29,703 bases of DNA from Thioglobus_A sp964344985 (GTDB lineage Bacteria > Pseudomonadota > Gammaproteobacteria > PS1 > Pseudothioglobaceae). A program made the position numbers and the translations under genes. Below the pieces are notes generated by a model, which was not told where the DNA came from, ran no database searches, and saw only the letters and a program-made list of their open reading frames with translations. Numbering within the stretch: position 1 is the stretch's first letter; every line of letters starts with the position of its first letter. The stretch is from positions 1 to 29,703 of the forward strand of contig CAYFPI010000018.1 of the NCBI GenBank assembly GCA_964344985.1, written 5' to 3'. This document shows positions 7,768 to 16,312 of the stretch, piece after piece.

Positions 7768-9768
7768 TTAACTGATTTTCATGCCGGGTTGCGCACCCGA
7801 ATCTGGCGACAAGATGTGTAGCGACTTACCATCACCCGCCGCCAATACCATGCCTTCAGAAAGGCCAAACTTCATCTTTCTTGGCGCAAGGTTAGCCACC
7901 ATCACTGTCAAGCGCCCTTCTAGATCTTCTGGTGCGTAATGTGCTTTAATGCCAGCAAATACATTACGTGTGTTTTCTTTACCAATATCAAGCGTTAGTT
8001 GCAACAACTTATCCGCACCATCAACGTGTTGTGCTTTTACAATTTTGGCAATGCGCAAATCTACTTTGGTAAAGTCGTCAATAGTTATCATGTTGTTATC
8101 CTCTTTTTCAGGTGTTTTTTGTGTGGTTGTTTGTTTTGATGCTTCAATCACGCTACTAATTTGCTCATCTTCAATGCGTGACATGAGTGGCTTAAATTTA
8201 TTAATTTGATGCTTGGTAAGTGGGTGTTTAATGTCGCTCCAGTTAAGCGTATCAACATTTAAAAACTCCTCAGCCTGTTCGGCCATAACTGGCAATACTG
8301 GCTTCAAGTAAGTCATCAGAACTCTAAATAAGTTAATTGCCAAAGAGGTAACATCGTGTACTTTGGCCTCACTACCCTCTTCTTTAATCATCTGCCAAGG
8401 TTTGTTTTCATCAATGTATTGATTGGCCTTATCAGCAAGCTTCATGATCTCACGCATGGCCTGGTTGTAGTTTCGCGCTTCGTACAACTTAGCAATGTCA
8501 TCACCTTTGGCAACAAACTCATTGTATAAATCAGACTCAATGGCATAGGCAGATAAAGTTTTGTTAAACTTTTTAACAACAAATCCAGCACTACGAGAGG
8601 CAATATTAACTACTTTACCAACCAAATCAGAATTAACTCGTTGTTTAAAATCTTCTAGATTAAGGTCAATATCATCAATCTTAGCTGAGAGTTTATACGC
8701 ATAATAATAGCGCAAACATTCAGGATTAAGATTGTCTAAATATGTTCTTGCTTGAATGAATGTGCCACGAGATTTGCTCATTTTTTGACCATTAACGGTT
8801 AAAAACCCATGGGAGAAAATTGCATTAGGTGTTCTATAACTAGACCCTATTAGCATTGCCGGCCAAAATAGTGCGTGAAAGTAGACAATATCTTTGCCAA
8901 TAAAATGATACAACTCAGTCTCGGAGTCTTTATTAAAGTACTCATCAAAATCAATACCTTTTTCACTGCATAGCTTTTTAAAACTTGCCATATAGCCAAT
9001 TGGCGCATCTAACCATACATAAAAGTATTTGTTTTCTACACCTGGAATTTGAAAGCCAAAATATGGCGCATCACGAGAAATATCCCACTGCTGCAGGCCT
9101 TGCTCAAACCACTCTGAAAGCTTATTAGATATTTCATCTTGCAAGTGTCCAGCGCTTGTCCAAGCCTTAAGTTGGTCTTCAAATTGAGGCAAGTCAAAGA
9201 AATAATGCTCAGAATCTTTGGTAACAGGTGTTGCGCCCGATATGGCTGATTTTGCATTTTTTAACTCTGTTGGTGAGTAAGTTGCACCACAAGCTTCACA
9301 ATTATCACCATACTGATCTTTAGCGCCACACTTAGGGCAATCGCCCTTAATAAAACGATCTGGTAAAAACATTTGCTTTTCAGGGTCAAACGCTTGAGAA
9401 ATGGTGCGAGTTTTAATGTAACCACCATCATTAAGTTTGTTGTAAATATCAGCAGAGATTTGCTTGTTTTCTTCAGAGTGGGTTGAGTGGTACTGACTAA
9501 AACCAATAGCAAAATCTTTAAAATCTGCCTGATGACGTTCACTAACGCCGGCAATTAACTCTTCCGGAGTAATGCCAAGTTCATTAGCTTTGAGCATGAT
9601 TGGTGTGCCATGCGCATCATCTGCACACACATAATGACACTCATTACCCATCATCTTTTGAAAGCGCACCCAAATATCTGTTTGAATGTATTCTAACAAA
9701 TGGCCTAAATGGATTTCACCATTAGCGTACGGCAATGCTGATGTAACCAGTATTTTTCTTGAACTCAT
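7768..9768 (-). CDS. metG: Methionyl-tRNA synthetase (MetG)
   Basis: Charges tRNA-Met, including initiator tRNA. The 666-residue product has the class I signature HLGH at 20-23 (a HIGH variant), a zinc knuckle with C144, C147, C157 and C160, and KMSKS at 329-333. A C-terminal EMAP-type tRNA-binding domain starts near residue 558 (MITIDDFTKVDLRIAKI), so this is the dimeric long form, close to the 677 residues of E. coli. The ATG at 9768 gives the normal start SSRKILVTSALPYANG; there is no clear ribosome binding site. It is transcribed away from mrp, the same arrangement as metG-mrp in E. coli. Confidence 0.97.
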   Translation of the reverse strand: MSSRKILVTSALPYANGEIHLGHLLEYIQTDIWVRFQKMMGNECHYVCADDAHGTPIMLKANELGITPEELIAGVSERHQADFKDFAIGFSQYHSTHSEENKQISADIYNKLNDGGYIKTRTISQAFDPEKQMFLPDRFIKGDCPKCGAKDQYGDNCEACGATYSPTELKNAKSAISGATPVTKDSEHYFFDLPQFEDQLKAWTSAGHLQDEISNKLSEWFEQGLQQWDISRDAPYFGFQIPGVENKYFYVWLDAPIGYMASFKKLCSEKGIDFDEYFNKDSETELYHFIGKDIVYFHALFWPAMLIGSSYRTPNAIFSHGFLTVNGQKMSKSRGTFIQARTYLDNLNPECLRYYYAYKLSAKIDDIDLNLEDFKQRVNSDLVGKVVNIASRSAGFVVKKFNKTLSAYAIESDLYNEFVAKGDDIAKLYEARNYNQAMREIMKLADKANQYIDENKPWQMIKEEGSEAKVHDVTSLAINLFRVLMTYLKPVLPVMAEQAEEFLNVDTLNWSDIKHPLTKHQINKFKPLMSRIEDEQISSVIEASKQTTTQKTPEKEDNNMITIDDFTKVDLRIAKIVKAQHVDGADKLLQLTLDIGKENTRNVFAGIKAHYAPEDLEGRLTVMVANLAPRKMKFGLSEGMVLAAGDGKSLHILSPDSGAQPGMKIS

Positions 9769-9792
9769 AGGATAAGCTTATTAATATTAAGG

Positions 9793-9819
9793 TTGACTTA
9801 TATCGTTATACGATAAAAT
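9793..9819 (+). promoter_or_regulatory. Candidate promoter of mrp
   Basis: TTGACT (9793-9798) and TAAAAT (9814-9819) lie in the 82-bp divergent metG-mrp gap, with a short 15-nt spacer. The spacer makes the assignment tentative. Confidence 0.35.
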
Positions 9820-9850
9820 AGCATCATTTTACTTAATCAGGCGCAAGAAT

Positions 9851-10933
9851 ATGGCAGATTTAACCAATGAAAACATTGAAAGTATTTTATCTAATGTTGT
9901 TGATAAATACACTGGACAAGACATCATCTCTTCTAATGCAGTTAATGAAATCAATATTGATGGTGACAATGTTGAGGTTGTTGTTGAGCTTAACTATCCT
10001 GCTAGAGGATATCATGATGAGCTTTCAACTAAAATTACTGAAGCTTTAGCTGCTGCAGGTGTTAACAATTCTAGCGCCAAAATTGAAACCAAAATTGTTA
10101 AATACACTACACAAAAAGGCGTTGAAGTATTGCCAGAGGTTAAAAATATTATTGCCGTTGCTTCAGGCAAAGGTGGCGTTGGAAAATCAACCACTTCTGT
10201 CAATCTAGCATTAGCACTTCAAGCAGAAGGCGCAAAAGTAGCCATTCTAGATGCTGATATTTATGGCCCTTCACAGCCAAGAATGTTGGGTGTTAGTAAT
10301 TTAAAACCTGACCAATCAGCAGAAGGTAAATTGTTGCCAATTCTAGGCCATGGCATGCAGAGTATGTCTATTGGTTATTTAGTTGACGAAGATAACCCGA
10401 TGATTTGGCGTGGCCCTATGGTTACTCAAGCCTTAGAGCAAATGCTACGTGATACTCTATGGCGCGGCGTTGATTACATGATTATTGACTTACCGCCAGG
10501 TACGGGTGATACGCAATTAACACTGTCTCAAAAAATTCCAGTAAGTGGTTCTGTTGTTGTGACCACACCTCAAGATATTGCTTTAATTGATGCTAAAAAA
10601 GGCTTAAAAATGTTTGAAAAAGTTAATATTCCAATTCTTGGTATTGTGGAGAATATGTCGCTACATATTTGTTCTAAGTGTGGCCATGAAGAGGCTATCT
10701 TTGGTATTGGTGGCGGTGAATCAATGGCTGAAGAAGCAGGTGTTAATTTCTTAGGCGCTCTACCATTAGAGATGGATATCAGAACTGATGTTGACGAAGG
10801 TACGCCAACAGTTGCTAAAGATCCAGATGGAAAAGTGGCTGAAATTTACAAAGAAATTGCAAGAAAAGTATCTGCGAAACTAACTCAACAGTCTCGCGCA
10901 ACAAGCGCTTTCCCAAGTATTACTATCGAGTAA
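9851..10933 (+). CDS. mrp: Iron-sulfur cluster carrier protein Mrp/ApbC
   Basis: P-loop ATPase that binds a [4Fe-4S] cluster between subunits and passes it to apo-proteins. The 360-residue product has an N-terminal MIP18/DUF59 domain (about 5-80), the deviant Walker A motif SGKGGVGKST at 105-114, a DLPPGTGD block, and the cluster-binding pair C274 and C277 in HICSKCGHEE. Length matches the family. The ATG at 9851 follows AGGCGCAAGAAT, a weak ribosome binding site. It stands divergent from metG and has a stable hairpin after its stop. Functionally it complements the isc operon a few hundred bases away. Confidence 0.95.
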   Translation: MADLTNENIESILSNVVDKYTGQDIISSNAVNEINIDGDNVEVVVELNYPARGYHDELSTKITEALAAAGVNNSSAKIETKIVKYTTQKGVEVLPEVKNIIAVASGKGGVGKSTTSVNLALALQAEGAKVAILDADIYGPSQPRMLGVSNLKPDQSAEGKLLPILGHGMQSMSIGYLVDEDNPMIWRGPMVTQALEQMLRDTLWRGVDYMIIDLPPGTGDTQLTLSQKIPVSGSVVVTTPQDIALIDAKKGLKMFEKVNIPILGIVENMSLHICSKCGHEEAIFGIGGGESMAEEAGVNFLGALPLEMDIRTDVDEGTPTVAKDPDGKVAEIYKEIARKVSAKLTQQSRATSAFPSITIE

Positions 10934-10942
10934 TTCTTTCTC

Positions 10943-10971
10943 TACCCTCTTTGATTTTTACAAAGAGGGTA
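10943..10971 (+). terminator. Perfect hairpin after mrp, without a T-tract
   Basis: TACCCTCTTTG (10943-10953) pairs with its exact reverse complement (10961-10971) around ATTTTTA, starting 10 nt after the mrp stop. No T-run follows, so it may protect the mRNA 3' end or need a factor rather than act as a classic intrinsic terminator. Confidence 0.5.
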
Positions 10972-11026
10972 AGATTTCACACAAAAAAATCATTAAACTA
11001 AACACTTTATATTCAATAATTGTCTA

Positions 11027-11446
11027 ATGGATTATTTTGAACAATTTCAAGGCAGATTTTTAGGTGTTATGCAATGGGAAGATTGTCATAGCCTATTAGA
11101 AACCCTAAGCGATAATCCAAACGATTGGTATTTTTACGATACGTTAAAAGCAATGCCTAGTGAGTGTATTGATGCCAAAGATTTTATTAACAATATTGCT
11201 GATATTAAATCTATTTTAGATGAGGAGCATCAAGAGAGATATTGTGGCATTGTCTATACTAATGATTTAAAAAACCCGACTTTTGTCAAAATCTTCCATC
11301 CTCATAATTTGGGAAAAGTTTGTGGCAGCAGCGAAAACCCGCCTATGCCTCAATGGCTTATTTCCAAAGAAAAACCCATGGATGTGGTAGAAGAATTTGG
11401 CGAAAAAGAAGACGAAGGCTTTGTTGCTAAATATTTAAAACTTTAA
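11027..11446 (+). CDS. Uncharacterised 139-residue cytosolic protein
   Basis: I cannot name this protein. It has no signal peptide or membrane segment, is acidic, and is rich in aromatic residues. A central stretch YCGIVYTNDLKNPTFVKIF followed by HPHNLGKVCGSSENPPMPQW looks like a conserved core, with C73, C98 and a histidine pair. Proteins with a similar 'CGIVY...PT..KI..P.NLG..CGSS' layout occur, to my recollection, as hypothetical proteins in sulfur-oxidising gammaproteobacteria; a search is needed to confirm this. The ATG at 11027 has no clear ribosome binding site. It stands alone on the + strand, converging on fdx, with a long inverted repeat between the two stops. Proximity to mrp and isc hints at Fe-S or redox metabolism, but that is only context. 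Confidence 0.8.
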   Translation: MDYFEQFQGRFLGVMQWEDCHSLLETLSDNPNDWYFYDTLKAMPSECIDAKDFINNIADIKSILDEEHQERYCGIVYTNDLKNPTFVKIFHPHNLGKVCGSSENPPMPQWLISKEKPMDVVEEFGEKEDEGFVAKYLKL

Positions 11447-11475
11447 CAAAATTAAATATTTAGCTAGGTAAAGAA

Positions 11476-11576
11476 TTTTTACCATTACGCAAGGCAGATT
11501 CATAAAAAAATGATTGAGTTTACAATTAGTAAACGACTGAAATTTTTTCTGAATCTAACAAGGTGTAATGTAAAAA
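11476..11576. repeat. Long imperfect inverted repeat between convergent genes
   Basis: The left arm (11476-11511) and right arm (11541-11577) pair over about 36 nt with few gaps: TTTTTAC, ATTAC and AGATTCA blocks match their complements. The tip is a separate perfect hairpin, GTTTAC-AATTA-GTAAAC (11518-11534). The core ACGCAAGGC is shared with 7665-7750. It begins 30 nt after the + strand gene and ends 8 nt from the fdx stop, so it could terminate both transcripts. Confidence 0.65.
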
Positions 11577-11584
11577 GTCAAAAC

Positions 11585-11923
11585 CTAGTGGTTTTCTGAG
11601 ACTTGGTTAATCGTATACTTTGGAATCTCTATCACTAAATCTGTATCTTCAATAATAGTCTGACAAGAAAGGCGAGAATCTGGATCCAGACCCCAAGCTT
11701 TGTCTAATAGGTCGTCTTCTGTTTCATCTGAGGCTTTAACCGAATCAAACCCTTCTCGAACATAAATATGGCACGTAGTGCAGGCATTGGACATCTCGCA
11801 TGCATGTTCAATCTCTACATCATTAGCAAGTAGTGCATCACACACACTATCGCCTGTATTAGCTTCTATCACCGTTCCTTCTGGGCACAGCTCATGATGC
11901 GGTAGTACGATTATTTGTGGCAT
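11585..11923 (-). CDS. fdx: ISC-type [2Fe-2S] ferredoxin
   Basis: Electron donor for Fe-S cluster assembly on IscU. The 112-residue protein carries the adrenodoxin-type ligand set C42, C48, C51 and C87 (C-x5-C-x2-C ... C), with the core HACEMSNACTTCHIYV and RLSCQTI. Length agrees with Isc ferredoxins (about 110). Its ATG overlaps the hscA stop by one base (TAATG), so translation is coupled. It is the last gene of the isc operon; iscX is not seen after it. The frame ends 8 nt before a long inverted repeat that likely terminates the operon. Confidence 0.96.
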   Translation of the reverse strand: MPQIIVLPHHELCPEGTVIEANTGDSVCDALLANDVEIEHACEMSNACTTCHIYVREGFDSVKASDETEDDLLDKAWGLDPDSRLSCQTIIEDTDLVIEIPKYTINQVSENH

Positions 11924-13773
11924 TACTCTTCAAACTCCTTAACATTATGACCTTGCATGGCTTGTGCAATGGTACTATTCATTCGCATTTCTACAAATTT
12001 AGCACTAACCGATTCAAGGTTGTCTATTTTATCTTTAATGATTTTTTCATCGCTATGGTGTGATACCAGCGCCAACTCTTCTCTGGCATCGTTAATATCA
12101 CTAAGCATCTCATCGTCTAACATTTGCTTGTCTTTAGCTAACGCAGAATCTATTGCCTCTAACGTTCTATCTGCTTCAAGTTGCATCTCATGAAGTTGCC
12201 TTGCAAGAATATCTTCTTGTGCAAATATAATAGAATCTTTAAGCATTTTCTCCATGTCACCATCGGTTAGTCCGTATGATGGTTTGATGGCAACATCAGC
12301 CTTTACACCAGAGGTTTGCTCTGTAGCACTAACAGACAACAATCCATCCGCATCTACTTGAAACTCAACTCGAATGCGCGCATTGCCTGCCACCATCGGC
12401 GGAATGCCTCTGAGCTCAAATTTGCCTAATGAACGACAATCTTGAACCAATTCACGTTCACCTTGAAGTACGTGAATGCTCATGGCTGTTTGGCCATCTT
12501 TAAAAGTGGTAAATTCTTGTGCGCGTGTAATTGGAATGGCGGTATTTCTATGAATAACCTTCTCAACCAGACCACCCATAGTCTCTAAGCCTAATGATAA
12601 AGGTAAGACATCCAATAGCAACATATCATCAGAAGTTTTGTTACCAGCTAAAACATTGGCTTGAATTGCTGCACCTTTAGCAACCACTTCATCAGGATTA
12701 ATTGAGCATAAGACAGGTTTGTCAAATAGCTCACCAACCATCTTTCTAACCAGTGGCATGCGAGTTGAGCCACCCACCATGATAATATCTTTAACATCAC
12801 CCATGTCAACATCAGCATCGCGAACAGCGCGCTTAGTTAATAACAGCGTGCGTTTAATAAGCACCGAGGATAGTTTATTGAATTTCTCTTTGGTAATTTT
12901 ATAAGGTGTTTCAATGCAATCAAATTCAGCAAAATCTTTATCAGTTAACCGCTCTTTAGCGGTGCGTGCAAACTGTTTGATTTTTTGCATTTGGCTAGGT
13001 GTTAGCTCATTAATACCAAGTTGTTCAATGCAGTCATCAATAATAAGTTGATCAAAATCATCACCGCCTAAAGAGGAATCCCCTCCGGTTGCTAACACCT
13101 TAAAAACACCTTTTGAAAAACTAAGGATAGATATGTCGAACGTACCACCACCCAGATCATAAATTGCATGGATACCCTCTTCACCTGATTCCAAACCATA
13201 TGCAACAGCAGCAGCAGTTGGTTCATTAAGTAAACGTAGCGTATTAAGCCCCGCTAAAGTGGCAGCATCTTTTGTAGCTTGACGTTGTGCATCATTAAAA
13301 TAAGCAGGAACCGTAATAACAGCGCCTGTTAGTTCACCATCCAGTGATTTTTCTGCTCTTTGTTTTAATGATTTAAGAATGGTGCTTGATATTTCAACCG
13401 CTGAGAGATCACCCATGGCAGTATGAAACAACACATTGTTTAAATTTTCTACAAGTTGGTATGGGCAATTTTTAAATTCTTTAACCTCTTTATAGCTCAA
13501 CCCCATAAAGCGCTTTACCGATACAATGGTATTAGTGGGATCGGTTTTTGCATAAGGACAGGCTTCGCAACCAACAGTTAGTTTGTTGTCTTTACCACAA
13601 TGAACAACTGAAGGTAAGATTGCCTCATTGTTTTCATCAGTTAAGACTTTGCTTTGACCACTCATCACTGAGGCCACTAAAGAATTGGTAGTGCCCAAAT
13701 CAATACCAATTGCTAATTTGTGCTGATGTGGTGCGCTAGATTGACCTGGTTCTGAGATTTGTAATAATGCCAT
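11923..13773 (-). CDS. hscA: Fe-S assembly chaperone HscA (Hsp70 family)
   Basis: Specialised Hsp70 that, with HscB, binds the LPPVK motif of IscU and drives cluster transfer. The 616-residue product has the ATPase signature IGIDLGTTNS at 22-31, IYDLGGGTFDISIL and VGGSTRMPLVR, followed by a substrate-binding domain from about residue 390. Its length (616, like E. coli HscA), N-terminal extension before the signature, and position next to hscB distinguish it from DnaK (about 640 with a longer tail). The gene starts 9 nt after hscB and overlaps fdx by one base. Confidence 0.96.
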   Translation of the reverse strand: MALLQISEPGQSSAPHQHKLAIGIDLGTTNSLVASVMSGQSKVLTDENNEAILPSVVHCGKDNKLTVGCEACPYAKTDPTNTIVSVKRFMGLSYKEVKEFKNCPYQLVENLNNVLFHTAMGDLSAVEISSTILKSLKQRAEKSLDGELTGAVITVPAYFNDAQRQATKDAATLAGLNTLRLLNEPTAAAVAYGLESGEEGIHAIYDLGGGTFDISILSFSKGVFKVLATGGDSSLGGDDFDQLIIDDCIEQLGINELTPSQMQKIKQFARTAKERLTDKDFAEFDCIETPYKITKEKFNKLSSVLIKRTLLLTKRAVRDADVDMGDVKDIIMVGGSTRMPLVRKMVGELFDKPVLCSINPDEVVAKGAAIQANVLAGNKTSDDMLLLDVLPLSLGLETMGGLVEKVIHRNTAIPITRAQEFTTFKDGQTAMSIHVLQGERELVQDCRSLGKFELRGIPPMVAGNARIRVEFQVDADGLLSVSATEQTSGVKADVAIKPSYGLTDGDMEKMLKDSIIFAQEDILARQLHEMQLEADRTLEAIDSALAKDKQMLDDEMLSDINDAREELALVSHHSDEKIIKDKIDNLESVSAKFVEMRMNSTIAQAMQGHNVKEFEE

Positions 13774-13782
13774 GAGTATATT

Positions 13783-14295
13783 TTACAGCCATTCATCCAT
13801 AAGTTGATTAGCAGCTACATTCAACTGAATATAAAACTTCAATTCCCTAACTAAGTTTTTAATCTCTTCAAGCTTTTCCAAGTTAAACAAACTAGATATT
13901 TTCTCAATATTTTCTTTAATTTTTTGATTGATTGAATCAATAAAATCGTCAAGCGCCAACTCATCTTTATTAGCTTCAATTAATTCAAGATTCTCCCTTA
14001 ATTCAATCTGACTCATCAAGAAATCCATATTCATTTGAGTATCTTTTTCATCAAACGCATTAATGCCGCGCAATTCTAATAAGTAAGTTGCGCGCAATAA
14101 TGGAGATTTTAGCGTTTCAAACGCACTGTTAATTAATGAAGTATTTTGGAGTGCTTGTGTTTTTTCTTTATCTGTTTTTGTGGCAAACTTATCAGGATGA
14201 TAATTAGAGATTTGAATTTGATACTCTTTTTCTAATGCATTTGTATCAATATCAAATAAAGTCTCAAGTGAAAACAACTCAAAATAGTTTTGCAC
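13783..14295 (-). CDS. hscB: Fe-S assembly co-chaperone HscB (J-protein)
   Basis: J-domain protein that delivers IscU to HscA and stimulates its ATPase. The 170-residue product has an N-terminal J-domain with the invariant HPD at 33-35 (NYHPDKFATKTD) and a C-terminal helical domain from about residue 85. Length matches E. coli HscB (171). Translation starts at a GTG (14295) preceded by TTAGG at about 9 nt; no in-frame ATG would give the standard QNYFELF N-terminus. It is one of four GTG-type starts suspected in the window. Confidence 0.94.
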   Translation of the reverse strand: MQNYFELFSLETLFDIDTNALEKEYQIQISNYHPDKFATKTDKEKTQALQNTSLINSAFETLKSPLLRATYLLELRGINAFDEKDTQMNMDFLMSQIELRENLELIEANKDELALDDFIDSINQKIKENIEKISSLFNLEKLEEIKNLVRELKFYIQLNVAANQLMDEWL

Positions 14296-14308
14296 AATTA
14301 AAACCTAA

Positions 14309-14632
14309 TTAAACAGTAAATGATTCGCCACAGCCACATTCGGCCTTTGCGTTTGGATTGTTAAATTCAAAACCTTCGTTTAAGCCTTCTTTAACAAAAT
14401 CAACCTCGGTGCCGTCTAGGTAAATTAAGCTTTTTGGATCAACAATAATTTTTACATTATTATCTTCAAAAACCACATCATCCTCGTTGATTTCATCTAC
14501 AAATTCCATATTGTAGCCCAATCCAGAACAGCCTGTGGTTTGCACACTAAGTCGTATACCAATACCAGAGCCGCGGTTGTTTAAAAAATTAACAACACGC
14601 TCAGCAGCTTTTGTTGAAAGAGTAATTGCCAT
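14309..14632 (-). CDS. iscA: A-type Fe-S carrier IscA
   Basis: Carries iron or an Fe-S cluster from IscU to target proteins. The 107-residue product has the three invariant cysteines C35, C99 and C101 in TTGCSGLGY and AECGCGESF. Size and start (MAITLSTKAAERV) are those of IscA from isc operons. It lies 8 nt after iscU and 13 nt before hscB, in canonical order. An ErpA or SufA identity is less likely given this position. Confidence 0.95.
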   Translation of the reverse strand: MAITLSTKAAERVVNFLNNRGSGIGIRLSVQTTGCSGLGYNMEFVDEINEDDVVFEDNNVKIIVDPKSLIYLDGTEVDFVKEGLNEGFEFNNPNAKAECGCGESFTV

Positions 14633-14640
14633 TAGTGTAA

Positions 14641-15018
14641 TTATGCTTTATTCTTAATATCGTTAATTGCCGCTTTAATTGCATCCTCTGCTAAAACCGA
14701 ACAATGGACTTTTACTGGTGGCAAAGCTAATTCTTCAGCAATGTCTGAGTTTTTAATTTCAGCCGCTTCCTCAAGTGTTTTTCCTTTAACCCACTCAGTT
14801 AACAATGAGCTTGATGCAATTGCCGAACCGCAACCATACGTTTTAAATTTGGCTTCTTCAATAACACCATCGTCATCTACTTGAATTTGCAAGCGCATTA
14901 CATCACCACAAGCGGGTGCACCCACCATGCCAGTACCAACGTTTTTTGCATCCTTGTCCAATACACCAACATTACGTGGATTTTCATAATGATCCATTAC
15001 TTTTTCGCCGTATGCCAT
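14641..15018 (-). CDS. iscU: Fe-S cluster scaffold IscU
   Basis: Scaffold on which [2Fe-2S] and [4Fe-4S] clusters are built from IscS sulfur. The 125-residue product has the ligand cysteines C37, C63 and C106, D39, H105, and the HscA recognition motif LPPVK at 99-103. Start MAYGEKVMDHYENPRNVG is invariant in the family. GGAG (from AAGGAGATAAGACATG) precedes the ATG and is a strong ribosome binding site. A hairpin lies in the 78-bp gap between iscS and this gene. Confidence 0.97.
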   Translation of the reverse strand: MAYGEKVMDHYENPRNVGVLDKDAKNVGTGMVGAPACGDVMRLQIQVDDDGVIEEAKFKTYGCGSAIASSSLLTEWVKGKTLEEAAEIKNSDIAEELALPPVKVHCSVLAEDAIKAAINDIKNKA

Positions 15019-15042
15019 GTCTTATCTCCTTTTAAGATTTAT

Positions 15043-15078
15043 AGGGTTATTCTAATCTTTTTGGTATTAGCTAACCCT
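15043..15078 (-). promoter_or_regulatory. Hairpin in the iscS-iscU gap
   Basis: AGGGTTA (15043-15049) pairs with TAACCCT (15072-15078), and inside it CTAAT (15052-15056) pairs with ATTAG (15066-15070). It has no following T-run on the - strand, so it is more likely an RNA processing or stability element than a terminator. Confidence 0.5.
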
Positions 15079-15096
15079 TGTATTTATTATGTATGT

Positions 15097-16311
15097 TTAG
15101 TGCGCCGCCCATTCAACTTTACTAAGATCAATACCCTCTTTAAACATATCCCACAAAGGAGAAAGATCTCTGAGTTTATCCACTTTAGTTCGTACCAGTT
15201 CAATGGCTTTGTCAATATCAGCTTCAGTTGTGTATCGACCAATGCTAAATCTAATTGAAGAATGAGCCAGTTCATCAGATAGTCCAAGTGCTCGCAGCAC
15301 ATATGAAGGCTCTAGTGAGGCGCTAGTACATGCAGACCCGCTTGATACTGCAATATTATTAATAGCCATCATTAAAGACTCACCTTCAACATAGTTAAAA
15401 CTAATATTTAAATTACCTGGAATTCTTGCTGTTAAGTCACCATTAACAACCACCTCTTCCATGTCTGAAAATCCTGCAAGTAAACGATCTCGCAACGCTT
15501 GAATTCTTTTATTTTCTTCAACCATCTCTGAATTAGCAATAGCAAATGCCTCGCCCATACCAACAATTTGATGTGTAGCCAATGTACCTGAACGCATACC
15601 GCGTTCATGACCACCACCGTGCATTTGAGCCTCAATTCTTACCCTTGGCTTGCGTCTAACATACAACGCACCCATACCTTTTGGTCCATAAATTTTGTGT
15701 GCAGAGAAGCTCATTAAATCAACAGGCAGCTTGCTTAAATCAATAGCCACCTTTCCGGCTGATTGTGCTGCATCCACATGAAAAAACACCTTGTGTTCAC
15801 GACACACATTGCCAATCGCCTCAATGTCTTGAATAACACCAATTTCGTTGTTGACATGCATGATTGATACCAAAATTGTATCTTCACGAATTGCATCTTT
15901 TAACGTATTAATATCTAATAGGCCGTTAGACATTGGATCAAGATAACTAACTTCATAACCCTCTCTTTCTAACTGTCTACAGGTGTCTAAAACTGCTTTA
16001 TGTTCAGTTTTAAGAGTAATAATATGTTTGCCTTTTTTGTGATAAAAATGCGCAATACCTTTAATAGCAAGGTTATCAGATTCTGTAGCACCAGATGTCC
16101 ACACAATCTCTTTAGGATCGGCACCCACCAAATCAGCCACTTGTTTTCTAGCATTTTTAACCGCTTCATCAGCTTGCCAGCCGTAATAATGTGAGCTTGA
16201 TGCGGGGTTGCCAAAATCACCATCCATGGTTAAATACTGCATCATTTTTTTAGCAACACGCTCATCAACTGGCGTAGTTGCGGAGTAGTCCATATAAGTC
16301 GGAGTAGTCAT
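15097..16311 (-). CDS. iscS: Cysteine desulfurase IscS
   Basis: PLP enzyme that takes sulfur from cysteine as a persulfide for Fe-S clusters and tRNA thiolation. The 404-residue product has the PLP lysine K206 (SAHKIYGPKG) and the catalytic C328 in SGSACTSASLEPSYVL, at the same residue numbers as E. coli IscS. The C-terminus WAAH is typical. Its start lies one base after the iscR stop, with AGGA of the iscR end serving as ribosome binding site, so iscR and iscS are translationally close. Confidence 0.97.
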   Translation of the reverse strand: MTTPTYMDYSATTPVDERVAKKMMQYLTMDGDFGNPASSSHYYGWQADEAVKNARKQVADLVGADPKEIVWTSGATESDNLAIKGIAHFYHKKGKHIITLKTEHKAVLDTCRQLEREGYEVSYLDPMSNGLLDINTLKDAIREDTILVSIMHVNNEIGVIQDIEAIGNVCREHKVFFHVDAAQSAGKVAIDLSKLPVDLMSFSAHKIYGPKGMGALYVRRKPRVRIEAQMHGGGHERGMRSGTLATHQIVGMGEAFAIANSEMVEENKRIQALRDRLLAGFSDMEEVVVNGDLTARIPGNLNISFNYVEGESLMMAINNIAVSSGSACTSASLEPSYVLRALGLSDELAHSSIRFSIGRYTTEADIDKAIELVRTKVDKLRDLSPLWDMFKEGIDLSKVEWAAH

Positions 16312-16312
16312 T

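Noticed and set aside
11476..11576. The long inverted repeats as integron attC sites or CRISPR repeats
   Set aside because: They lack the RYYYAAC/GTTRRRY core sites, there is no integrase or cas gene, and they are not tandem.
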